Below, piece after piece: positions 6,970 to 14,346 of a stretch of DNA of 17,373 nt. The stretch is from an uncultured Clostridia bacterium (lineage in GTDB: Bacteria; Bacillota; Clostridia; UMGS1883). The position numbers and the translations under genes are program-made. Each line of letters begins with the position of its first letter. Within the stretch, counting starts at the first letter, position 1. Location: the NCBI GenBank assembly GCA_947624455.1, contig CANQKL010000014.1:1-17373 (forward strand), written 5' to 3'. The notes below the pieces were generated by a model, which had not been told where the DNA came from, did not search any database, and was given only the letters and a program-made list of their open reading frames with translations.

Positions 6970-9900
6970 ATGAAAAAATTACTTTGCATTGTCCTTGCCC
7001 TGTCCCTGCTGCCTCTGGCGCTGCCGGTCATGGCCGAAAACGAGACCGTGACCTTTGACGGAATGATATATACGGTCACCGGCGACAACCTGTTTGAAAG
7101 TCCCAACTTTCTTGCGGCCGACGGCGGGCGGGAGGCTCCCCAGTGGTATGTTGGCAAAAACACCGGCACCGTCTGGGACGGTCAGGCTCCGAATCCTGTC
7201 ACCGGCGAGAACCTCACTCCCCTGGAGGACGTGGTTGTCGGCAGCGAGGCCGAGGCCGAAGGTAAAAACGCCTTTTACTACTCCAGCGGCGGCGCTCTTT
7301 CCGCCACGGGCAGCGACTATTTCCTCTGTGAGTATATCACCGATCCGAACGGCAGCTACTGGAACGGCAACCGCGCGCTCCAATCCTACATACCCATTAA
7401 GGGAGGACAAAGCTACTACTTCTCGTACTACGTTTCCTCCTGGGGCAATATCGCCAACACCTCGGTACGGTACGGCGCGATCAACTCAGAGAACTTCTGC
7501 TCTCAGGCCGCCAACGGCAAGATCCTCTGGAGCGGTCAAGGCGGCGTCAACCGCGACGAGTACAACGGCGAAAACATGAATCAAAAGGGCAGTTGGGCCA
7601 AATACGAGGCCCTTATAACCGCTGACGACGATGCGGACTACTTCTTCTTCAACCTATACTGGCTCCAGGACACCAACTATATCTGCCTGAACAACTTTAC
7701 CCTCCTGCCCGTTGAGACGCCAGAGGCGGAGAGCTTCGAGGAGGTTTCCGTATCGGCTTACGCCGGTACCGCGCCCGCCCTGCCCTCCACTCTGGGCGTG
7801 ACCTTCAAGGGCGGAGCCACAGGCCGGGCAAGGGTGGAATGGGAACCCTTTGAGGCCCTGCGGGACGGGGACTATACCGTAAACGGCATCGCATACGTGA
7901 ACCGGGACAGCTACGGCGTGACCGCCCAGGTTCACGTTTACAGCGACAGCATAAACCCGGATTACAGCATTTCCCGGGAAATAATCAATAAAAACGGTGA
8001 ACTCATAGGACGGCTGGGAGTGTACACCGAAAAGAGCGACAAGCTTACCGCTGCCCTCGCCCTCTATGACCCGAACGGGAACCTCAGCTCAGTGGACGTT
8101 AAAACCCTCGTTCCCACTGACGATCCAAAGACGGAGGTTTCCCTCCCCTCCCCCATCCGGGAGGGCTTTAAGGCAAAGCTGCTCCTCTGGAACAGCGCCA
8201 CGCTGATCCCGCTCACCGCCGCCAAGGAAGAAACCATTAACATTCAGGAAGGGGGCCAGTTCATGGCCTTGGACAATGTAACTCTGCTGGACGGTATGTT
8301 CCTCACCGCCCGCAACACCAATGAGGATTACCTGATGAACATAGACCCCGACAGGCTGCTGGCCCCATGCCTTGAAGCCGCGGGCATGACTCCCAAGGCT
8401 CCCCGCTACGGCGGCTGGGAGGCCGCTGGCCATGGCGGCTGGGCATCCAACATGGGTATAAGCGGTCATTCTCTTGGCCACTGGATGAGCGCGGTCAGCT
8501 CCGCCAGTGTGGAGTCCGCCCGTTACGGCGATGAGCTGCGGGAAAAGCTGGAGTATACCGTGGGCGAGCTGGCCCGTATACAGGCGGAGACCGGCAGCGG
8601 CTATGTGGGCGGCCTCAGCGTCACACCCTTCGAGGAAGCTTTCGCCGGAAATATTCGCGCGGGCGGCTTCGACTTAAACGGCGCATGGGTGCCATGGTAT
8701 AGCGTCCACAAAATTTACCAGGGGCTGATCGACGCTTACGATATCGCCGGTATAGACCAGGCGCTTGACGTTGTCGTTCGGTTCGCCGACTGGGCTGTGG
8801 AAGGCGTTTCCGGCCTGACCGACGCTCAGATGCAGTCCATGCTCAACACCGAACACGGCGGTATGAACGACGTCTTTGCCCAGCTCTATAACATTACCGG
8901 CAACGAGGACTACCTAAAAACGGCCGTCCGTTTCACCCACAACGCCATTGTGGATCCCCTTGCCGCCGGACGCGACGAGCTAAGCGGAAAGCACGCCAAC
9001 ACTCAGATACCAAAAATTGTAGGCGCAGCGGCCATCTATGACAACGACGGCAGCCGCACCGACTTAAAGGCGGCGGCGGAATTTTTCTGGAACACCGTGG
9101 TGAACAACCGTTCCTTCGTTATAGGCGGCAACAGCGTCAGTGAGCATTTTGAAGCCGAAGGGGCCGAAACCCTCCATGTAAAGGACGCTGAAAGCTGCAA
9201 CACCTATAATATGATAAAGCTCAGCGAACACCTTTTTGCCTGGGATCACAACTCTAAATACATGGACTATGTGGAAAACGCTCTTTACAACGACATTCTG
9301 GGCGCACAGGATCCTGAGACGGGCAACAAGATGTACTTTACCTCCATGCTGCCCGGACACTTCCGCATTTACGGCACTCCGGAAAATTCCTGGTGGTGCT
9401 GCACCGGCAGCGGCATGGAAAACCCTGGCCGCTACTCAAAGGTCATCTACTACAAGGATCTTGACGATCTTTATGTCAACCTGTACATTCCATCTCAGGT
9501 CTACTGGCGTGAAACGGGCCTTACCTTCCGAACCGAGACTCAGTTTCCCTATTCCGACAAGGTCACTGTTTCCGTGGCCGGCGGCAGTGCGCGCGCTTCT
9601 CTTAAGCTCCGTGTTCCGGCCTGGCTTGAGGGCGACATGACTGTAAAGCTGAACAACGAGGAGCTTGACGCCGCAGTTGAAAACGGTTATATCACCGTCC
9701 AGCGGGATTGGGTTCAGGGCGACAGCCTTGAAATAACTCTGCCTATGGGCCTTTCCATCTACACCGCCCGGGACAGCGAGAACAAGGTCGCTTTCCGATA
9801 TGGCCCCATTGTGCTGGCGGCTCCCTTGGGCAACGATCTCGAGGGCTTTGACCTTAGCGCGGAGGACACGAGAGTTTCCGAGACTGACATTCCCTCGCGA

Positions 9901-10584
9901 ACCGTGGCTGTTCCCTCTCTCAAGACAGAAAGCAACGACCCCAACTACTTCATAACCCCCGTTGATCTGAGCAAACTTGAGTTCAAAATCGACGGTAGGT
10001 TCACCTCCAACGGTCAAAGCCTGACCCTTCAGCCCTTCTACTCCATTCACCACCAGTTCCACAACGTATACTGGTATCTCAACGCTCAGGCCGACCCCTA
10101 TGACAAGGCGTTGAACGACATCACTATTGACAGCGTCATTCCCGACGGTCAGCAGGACGAGATCGGTCACGGTCAAAAGGGCAGCAATTCTCACAACGGC
10201 AGTCTTACCAGTGGCATCACCACTTATTTCTGGCGGGACGCCTATGGCAGCGCCGACGCTTATTTCAGCTACGATCTGAATGTGGACGGCGACGCTCCCA
10301 ACTATCTGTACGTATCCTACTGGGGCAGCGACGGTGACTTTGACGACAACGGCCACTATAAACGGAGCTTTGACATTTTGATCGACGGCGAAAAGATCGC
10401 CGACCAGACCTTGAACGCGGAAAGCCCCTATAAGTCCTATAACGTGTTCTACTCCATTCCCGAATCCCTGACCCGCGGCAAGGAAAAGGTAACTGTGAAG
10501 TTTGCGGTTCAGAGCGCGTCCACCTGCGCCGGAGGGGTCACAAACGTAAGGACGACCTCCGACAATAAGGTAGACATCCAATAA
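6970..10584 (+). CDS. Secreted multidomain GH127/GH146-type beta-L-arabinofuranosidase
   Basis: This encodes a 1204-residue exported enzyme of the DUF1680 group, predicted to release beta-linked L-arabinofuranose. The order is: signal peptide 1-22 (cleavage after VMA); a jelly-roll carbohydrate-binding-like region about 25-250; a Big_4-type Ig-like domain about 255-330; a short module ending KAKLLLWNSATLIPL near 402-415; the (alpha/alpha)6 catalytic domain about 425-830 followed by beta-sandwiches; and a C-terminal DUF6805-like domain about 1045-1204. By analogy with B. longum HypBA1, the zinc and nucleophile ligands are Glu741 and Cys743 (ESC) plus Cys810-Cys811 (WWCCTGSG), Cys810 being the likely nucleophile. 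Segments such as EHGGMNDVFAQLYNITG and HANTQIPKIVGAA favour family GH146 over GH127. GGAGAG lies 6 bases before the ATG, 14 bases after the previous stop. No SLH, sortase or lipobox anchor is visible. Confidence 0.88.
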   Translation: MKKLLCIVLALSLLPLALPVMAENETVTFDGMIYTVTGDNLFESPNFLAADGGREAPQWYVGKNTGTVWDGQAPNPVTGENLTPLEDVVVGSEAEAEGKNAFYYSSGGALSATGSDYFLCEYITDPNGSYWNGNRALQSYIPIKGGQSYYFSYYVSSWGNIANTSVRYGAINSENFCSQAANGKILWSGQGGVNRDEYNGENMNQKGSWAKYEALITADDDADYFFFNLYWLQDTNYICLNNFTLLPVETPEAESFEEVSVSAYAGTAPALPSTLGVTFKGGATGRARVEWEPFEALRDGDYTVNGIAYVNRDSYGVTAQVHVYSDSINPDYSISREIINKNGELIGRLGVYTEKSDKLTAALALYDPNGNLSSVDVKTLVPTDDPKTEVSLPSPIREGFKAKLLLWNSATLIPLTAAKEETINIQEGGQFMALDNVTLLDGMFLTARNTNEDYLMNIDPDRLLAPCLEAAGMTPKAPRYGGWEAAGHGGWASNMGISGHSLGHWMSAVSSASVESARYGDELREKLEYTVGELARIQAETGSGYVGGLSVTPFEEAFAGNIRAGGFDLNGAWVPWYSVHKIYQGLIDAYDIAGIDQALDVVVRFADWAVEGVSGLTDAQMQSMLNTEHGGMNDVFAQLYNITGNEDYLKTAVRFTHNAIVDPLAAGRDELSGKHANTQIPKIVGAAAIYDNDGSRTDLKAAAEFFWNTVVNNRSFVIGGNSVSEHFEAEGAETLHVKDAESCNTYNMIKLSEHLFAWDHNSKYMDYVENALYNDILGAQDPETGNKMYFTSMLPGHFRIYGTPENSWWCCTGSGMENPGRYSKVIYYKDLDDLYVNLYIPSQVYWRETGLTFRTETQFPYSDKVTVSVAGGSARASLKLRVPAWLEGDMTVKLNNEELDAAVENGYITVQRDWVQGDSLEITLPMGLSIYTARDSENKVAFRYGPIVLAAPLGNDLEGFDLSAEDTRVSETDIPSRTVAVPSLKTESNDPNYFITPVDLSKLEFKIDGRFTSNGQSLTLQPFYSIHHQFHNVYWYLNAQADPYDKALNDITIDSVIPDGQQDEIGHGQKGSNSHNGSLTSGITTYFWRDAYGSADAYFSYDLNVDGDAPNYLYVSYWGSDGDFDDNGHYKRSFDILIDGEKIADQTLNAESPYKSYNVFYSIPESLTRGKEKVTVKFAVQSASTCAGGVTNVRTTSDNKVDIQ

Positions 10585-10623
10585 AAAATCAGGAGCCGCG
10601 GCCAGACGGCGCGGGAAAAATCA

Positions 10624-10669
10624 AAAAACTCTTGAGAACAAGCCGAAAAGCTTGATCCCAAGAGTTTTT
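10624..10669. terminator. Bidirectional terminator between convergent transcripts
   Basis: AAAAACTCTTG (10624-10634) and CAAGAGTTTTT (10659-10669) form a perfect 11-base stem. A second hairpin is nested in its loop: CAAGC (10639-10643) with GCTTG (10650-10654). Runs of T follow the GC-containing part on both strands, so it can end both the glycosidase operon on the plus strand and the tgt operon on the minus strand. A smaller GC-rich hairpin (10596-10614) precedes it. Confidence 0.85.
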
Positions 10670-10707
10670 ATTTGTTATGCGTTCTCTCAATTTACAGGGC
10701 GGGCCAT

Positions 10708-11478
10708 TTATTTCTTAAGCAATTCCCTCAGTTCCTTATATCCCTTCTCAAACCGCTTGTGAACGGCGGTGGGATTGCTGCGAATAAGATTCCTGGCGCC
10801 AAACTTTACCCGGCTGACCTGCTCCTCACGGCTCTTAACAAGGTCGTTGATGCGGCTCTCCAGTTCGCGGGCCTTCTCCTCCACAGCGTCCCGCAGCTCC
10901 ATTTTCGCCAGCTCGACCTGAACCTCCAGCTCCTCCAGCTTTGCCGCTGCCTTATTCAGGTCAAAGGCGGCACGGGCGGAAATGTACAGATCGACGTCGA
11001 GCGCCACAAGGAAAACCACCGCTATGACCGTTGCGGGAACGAGTCCTATCCTGGTGACGACGCCGGAGATCGGCTCATGGATAACGTGAACGACCAGCAA
11101 CGTCAGCACTCCCCAGAACAAGGAGCTTACCAGGCATATGCGGCCCTGAAAGTTCATAAAATGTCCGGTATAATCCCAGTACCGGGTCTTGAATATGCCC
11201 TCCATTATCACCGCGCACACATATTCCAGCGCGGTACAGGCTATAACGCCCACTATGTAGCACAAAACCAGATTGTCCCTTACCGGCATGGTACAGAATA
11301 TTATGGTCAGAGCGCCGAAGCCGTAGATCGGCAGCAGCGGCCCCCGTAAGAAGCCCCTGTTCGTGAGCTTTTTTGTATCCAGAGAAACAATGGCGCTCTC
11401 GATGCACCAGCCCAGAAAACAGTAGATCATAAAGAACAGTATCCAGTATGGCAGGTAATATCCGTTGATATAAGGCAT
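10708..11478 (-). CDS. CmpB-family (putative ABC transporter permease-like) membrane protein with coiled-coil tail
   Basis: This is a 256-residue integral membrane protein resembling the PF06541 family, called a putative ABC-transporter type IV/CmpB protein and common in Firmicutes; its real function is not established. About five hydrophobic segments are visible (roughly 9-30, 48-64, 68-94, 113-134 and 145-168). Family-like blocks include FLGWCIESAIVSL near 21-33, NRGFLRGPLLPIYGFGA near 40-56, and RYWDYTGHFMNFQGRICLVS near 99-118. Residues about 175-222 are a charged, heptad-like coiled coil in the predicted cytoplasmic tail. GGAGGG lies 6 bases before the ATG. The gene starts 14 bases after the pseudouridine synthase stop, so it is the last gene of the tgt operon. 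No ATPase partner is nearby, which argues against treating it as a confirmed transporter subunit. Confidence 0.8.
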   Translation of the reverse strand: MPYINGYYLPYWILFFMIYCFLGWCIESAIVSLDTKKLTNRGFLRGPLLPIYGFGALTIIFCTMPVRDNLVLCYIVGVIACTALEYVCAVIMEGIFKTRYWDYTGHFMNFQGRICLVSSLFWGVLTLLVVHVIHEPISGVVTRIGLVPATVIAVVFLVALDVDLYISARAAFDLNKAAAKLEELEVQVELAKMELRDAVEEKARELESRINDLVKSREEQVSRVKFGARNLIRSNPTAVHKRFEKGYKELRELLKK

Positions 11479-11492
11479 AGTAATCCCTCCTA

Positions 11493-12359
11493 TTAAATTT
11501 CAATGACTTTGCCGTTGAGATAAGCTAAAATTCCGTCGGTAATGTGAAACTCCAGCCGAAAGGCCGTGAGCTGCTGGCCTCCGCCAGTGGAGGCCCCATA
11601 TTTGGCGTCCCCCGCTATGGGACAGCCTATTGCCGCTAACTGCGCCCGTATTTGATGGCTGCGTCCGGTGTGAAGCTCCACCTCGAGCCTGGCCCGGCCG
11701 TCCTGAACATCCGTTACACGGTAGGTCAGGGAAACAGTCTTGCCCCCCTGCCCCACGACGCTTTTGTTGGCTTTTTCGTCCTTACGTATGGTGGAGGTCA
11801 GCGTGGCCGAGCTTTCTTCCGGCACTCCCTCGGTGACGCAGCGGTAAAACTTGCGCACCCGCCGCTCCTTGACGGCCCGGTTCATTTCCCGGAGGGCGGC
11901 GGCGTTTTTTGCCCCTATCACAAGGCCGCCGGTATTCCTGTCCAGCCGATTGCACAGGGCCGGAGCAAAGGCTTTTTCCGCCGCCGGGTCGTACTCCCCG
12001 CGGCTCATCATATAGGCCTTGAACCGGCTGCTGAGAGCGTCCTCGCCCGCTCTGTCAGGCTGGGATTTCAAGCCGGGGGTCTTGTTCATCACCGCGATAT
12101 TTTCGTCCTCATAGACCACGTCGGGCATCAATCCGGGGTCAACAGTCTCGGAACGGGCGGCCAGCTCTCCGCTGATATAGACCGTCAGCTCCTCGCCCTC
12201 GCTGAGGACATAGCCCTCTTTTACCCACCTTCCGTTAATTTTAACATCCTTTTTACGCAGCGCCTTGTAGATCAGCGACGCCGGAGCGGAAGTGGCCTTG
12301 AGCAGGAACCGCTCTACCCTGAGTCCGCTGTCGTTTTTCGTGATTTCAAACCGCAGCAT
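11493..12359 (-). CDS. RluA-family pseudouridine synthase with N-terminal S4 domain
   Basis: This is a 288-residue RNA pseudouridine synthase of the RluA/RluD class, which isomerises specific uridines in rRNA or tRNA. An S4 RNA-binding domain covers about 14-62. The catalytic aspartate is Asp140 in CNRLDRNTGGLVIG; the first residue is Asn where many family members have His, which also occurs in clostridial relatives as far as I recall. The downstream motif LHTGRSHQIRAQLA (229-242) is intact. It starts only 3 bases after the tgt stop, with GAGGG inside the end of tgt as a plausible ribosome binding site. The target position cannot be told from sequence alone, so I give no gene symbol. Its neighbours tgt and cmpB suggest a constitutive housekeeping operon. 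Confidence 0.93.
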   Translation of the reverse strand: MLRFEITKNDSGLRVERFLLKATSAPASLIYKALRKKDVKINGRWVKEGYVLSEGEELTVYISGELAARSETVDPGLMPDVVYEDENIAVMNKTPGLKSQPDRAGEDALSSRFKAYMMSRGEYDPAAEKAFAPALCNRLDRNTGGLVIGAKNAAALREMNRAVKERRVRKFYRCVTEGVPEESSATLTSTIRKDEKANKSVVGQGGKTVSLTYRVTDVQDGRARLEVELHTGRSHQIRAQLAAIGCPIAGDAKYGASTGGGQQLTAFRLEFHITDGILAYLNGKVIEI

Positions 12360-12362
12360 GGC

Positions 12363-13493
12363 TCAAACCCTCTGATTCAGCTTTGGCAGCATTTCCGCCT
12401 TCATGCGGGCGAAGTCGCCGCTCTCGATAGCGGAGCGTATCTTAGCCATAAGGTCGTTGTAGAAGTACAGGTTATGCAGGACGCAAAGCCTCATTCCAAG
12501 CATTTCCTTTGACTTTATCAGGTGGCGGATGTATGACCGGCTGTAATGTTGACAGGCCGGACATTGGCAGCCCTCCTGAAGGGGCCGCCCGTCCCGGGCA
12601 AATTTGTTGTTGTTGAGGTTCAGCACCCCGACGTCGGTGAACAAATTGGCGTGACGGGCATTTCGGCTGGTGATTACGCAGTCGAAAAAGTCTATTCCCC
12701 TCTCCACGGCCTCAAGAATGTTTTGAGGCGTTCCCACGCCCATCAGGTACCGAGGCTTATTTTGGGGCATATGAGGCTCCACAACGTCTATTATGTGGTA
12801 CATCTCCTCGGCGCTCTCCCCCACCGCCAAGCCGCCGATAGCGTAGCCGTCCAGATCAAGAGCGGCTATCTTATCCATATGCTCGACGCGCAGATCCTCG
12901 TAGGTACTCCCCTGATTTATGCCGAAAAGCATCTGTTTTTTATTGATAGTTTCCGGCAGGGAATTGAGACGTTCCAGCTCCGCCTTACACCGTTCCAGCC
13001 AGCGGTAGGTGCGGTCGCAGCTTTTTTTCACATAGTCGTACGGAGCGGGGTTCTCGATACACTCGTCAAAGGCCATGGCAATGGTTGACGCCAGATTTGA
13101 CTGTATCCGCATACTCTCCTCCGGGCCCATGAAGATGCGCTTTCCGTCCACATGGCTCTGAAAACTGACTCCCTCCTCGGTGATCTTGCGCAGCGAGGCC
13201 AGCGAGAATACCTGAAAGCCGCCGCTGTCAGTGAGGATAGGGCGATCCCAGTTCATGAATTTGTGGAGGCCCCCCATGTCCCGTATCAGGTCGTCGCCAG
13301 GGCGGACATGGAGGTGGTAGGTATTGGAAAGCTCCACCTGACAGCCCACCTCTTTCAGGTCCATTGTGGACACGGCCCCCTTTATGGCGGCCGAGGTACC
13401 CACATTCATGAACACCGGAGTCTGTACGACGCCGTGGACAGTTTCAAAGGCCCCCCTTCGGGCGCGGCCCTGAGTTGTTTGAAGTGTGAACAT
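12363..13493 (-). CDS. tgt: Queuine/preQ1 tRNA-guanine transglycosylase
   Basis: This enzyme exchanges guanine 34 in the anticodon of GUN tRNAs for preQ1 (or queuine) in queuosine synthesis. The 376-residue length is normal. The active-site aspartate Asp89 lies in ILTDSGGFQVFSL, the nucleophile is Asp271 in FFDCV, and the zinc site is Cys309, Cys311, Cys314 and His340 (CQCPAC ... CVLH). After the nucleophile the protein reads CVITSRNARH, with Thr275 where the family nearly always has Pro (CVxPTR or CVxPSR). The ATG at 13491-13493 has GGGAG about 7 bases upstream. It is the first gene of a packed minus-strand operon with the RluA-family and CmpB-family genes. No other queuosine gene is in the window, so preQ1 may come from elsewhere in the genome or by salvage. 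Confidence 0.96.
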   Translation of the reverse strand: MFTLQTTQGRARRGAFETVHGVVQTPVFMNVGTSAAIKGAVSTMDLKEVGCQVELSNTYHLHVRPGDDLIRDMGGLHKFMNWDRPILTDSGGFQVFSLASLRKITEEGVSFQSHVDGKRIFMGPEESMRIQSNLASTIAMAFDECIENPAPYDYVKKSCDRTYRWLERCKAELERLNSLPETINKKQMLFGINQGSTYEDLRVEHMDKIAALDLDGYAIGGLAVGESAEEMYHIIDVVEPHMPQNKPRYLMGVGTPQNILEAVERGIDFFDCVITSRNARHANLFTDVGVLNLNNNKFARDGRPLQEGCQCPACQHYSRSYIRHLIKSKEMLGMRLCVLHNLYFYNDLMAKIRSAIESGDFARMKAEMLPKLNQRV

Positions 13494-13533
13494 AAAATTT
13501 CTCCCATTGTAGTAATGAATACGCTAATTCCCG

Positions 13534-13563
13534 ACTATATATGCAGCAAAATCGTCCTGTCAG
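13534..13563 (-). promoter_or_regulatory. Possible promoter of the tgt operon
   Basis: On the minus strand CTGACA (13558-13563) is followed after 16 bases by TATATA (13536-13541), or after 18 bases by TATAGT (13534-13539). This would give a leader of about 40-50 bases before tgt. No terminator with a GC stem was seen between the Nudix stop and tgt, so read-through from the Nudix gene is also possible. I saw no preQ1 riboswitch-like fold here. Confidence 0.45.
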
Positions 13564-13594
13564 GCCAAAATTGCTCTTGAGAAAAGAAAAAGAC

Positions 13595-14041
13595 TTATTT
13601 TTTTACGACTCTCCACTTTCCTCCGTCAACGACATATTGGAACTCTGTCAAGCTGTCGCTTAGCATAACGTCAATCAGGTCCTCAAAATCCTTCACCAGA
13701 CTGACCGATTTCAGCTCGTTTTTGTCTATCCAGTACATATTTCCTTCATCGGAGCTTTTGATCTCGCCCTCAAAGTGGCTCGATTCAAAAAGAAAGACCA
13801 GGTATCTTCCCCCGTCTATGGGAAATTGCTTGACCCCGCACAAGCGCGGAGCCTTGACTGTCAGGCCTGTTTCCTCCTTCATCTCCCTTATAACGGCGTC
13901 AACTATGGACTCTCCGGCCTCGACATGACCGCCGGGGAGAGCGTAGCCGCGCCAATCCTTTTTTGTTCTGTTCTGTAATAAATATTTCCCGTCCTTATGG
14001 ATCAGACAAAGCACTGTAATTTCAACGTTTTCCGTCCGCAT
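13595..14041 (-). CDS. Nudix hydrolase (MutT/8-oxo-dGTP diphosphatase-like)
   Basis: This is a small cytoplasmic pyrophosphohydrolase of 148 residues. The Nudix box is complete: counted from ATG 14041, Gly38, Glu44, Arg52-Glu53, Glu56-Glu57 and Gly59 within GGHVEAGES and REMKEETGL fit Gx5Ex7REUxEExGU. The preceding WRGYALPGG is typical of MutT-like nucleotide-cleaning enzymes, but substrates of this family are hard to predict. I chose ATG 14041 because GAAGTGA lies 5 bases upstream; an in-frame GTG at 14050 would add three residues and has a poorer site. It has its own predicted promoter at 14205-14232, giving a leader of about 155 bases packed with hairpins. It lies about 100 bases upstream of tgt on the same strand with no clear terminator between. 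Confidence 0.9.
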   Translation of the reverse strand: MRTENVEITVLCLIHKDGKYLLQNRTKKDWRGYALPGGHVEAGESIVDAVIREMKEETGLTVKAPRLCGVKQFPIDGGRYLVFLFESSHFEGEIKSSDEGNMYWIDKNELKSVSLVKDFEDLIDVMLSDSLTEFQYVVDGGKWRVVKK

Positions 14042-14073
14042 TATTGTCACTTCTTCACTTCATTTGTCTTTAA

Positions 14074-14195
14074 GCAGGATTCTGCCACGAGCAAAAATCC
14101 TTGCTTGCAAGGGGATTTTTGCGAGGCCGTCAATATCGAGTCCAATCCGAAGGATTGGGAAAAAGCGCAGCTTTTTGGATTTGCGAAGCAAATCT
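14074..14195 (-). promoter_or_regulatory. Chain of tandem hairpins forming the Nudix mRNA leader
   Basis: Five inverted repeats follow one another in 122 bases. GCAG/CTGC lies at 14074-14085. GCAAAAATCC/GGATTTTTGC (14091-14100 with 14113-14122) has an extra TTG/CAA pairing inside. CCAATCC/GGATTGG lies at 14142-14158, AAAAAGC/GCTTTTT at 14161-14177 and GATTTGC/GCAAATC at 14179-14195. The last three have perfect 7-base arms and 3-base loops, two of them TTC loops closed by C-G on the minus strand. A predicted promoter directly upstream would place all of them in the untranslated leader. I recognise no known riboswitch; a palindromic intergenic repeat element is the main alternative. Positions 14251-14346 hold nothing I can name. 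Confidence 0.55.
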
Positions 14196-14204
14196 ACGAA
14201 GATA

Positions 14205-14232
14205 TTATACCACATTCCCCACAAAAAAGCAA
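14205..14232 (-). promoter_or_regulatory. Promoter of the Nudix gene
   Basis: On the minus strand TTGCTT (14227-14232) and a perfect TATAAT (14205-14210) are separated by 16 bases, with TGG directly before the -10 box (extended -10). Transcription would begin near 14198. The -35 box overlaps the stem and T-tract of the upstream deacetylase terminator. Confidence 0.65.
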
Positions 14233-14250
14233 GCCCTATTTCGGGCTTGC
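14223..14250 (-). terminator. Rho-independent terminator of the polysaccharide deacetylase gene
   Basis: GCAAGCCC and GGGCTTGC (14243-14250 with 14229-14236) form a perfect 8-base GC-rich stem around a 6-base loop. On the minus strand it is followed at once by six T residues (14228-14223). It lies about 95 bases past the deacetylase stop codon. Confidence 0.88.
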
Positions 14251-14346
14251 GGAATCAAACACCGTTTTATGCGTTCTTTATAATGTTCTTTTTCGCCAAA
14301 GGTTTCTTAGCATCGCCACTCATTTTGATTTTCGTATTTGATTGCA

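Noticed and set aside
9436..10581. Long open frame (381 codons) on the minus strand
   Set aside because: It lies wholly opposite the conserved C-terminal domains of the GH146-like gene, has no ribosome binding site or recognisable domain, and is explained by the codon pattern of the plus-strand gene.
13494..13594. preQ1 riboswitch upstream of tgt
   Set aside because: The 101-base gap shows no compact pseudoknot-like C-rich/A-rich arrangement that I could recognise.
14091..14122. Longest hairpin of the leader read as a terminator
   Set aside because: The T-run is inside the stem and not after it on either strand, so it does not fit a Rho-independent terminator.
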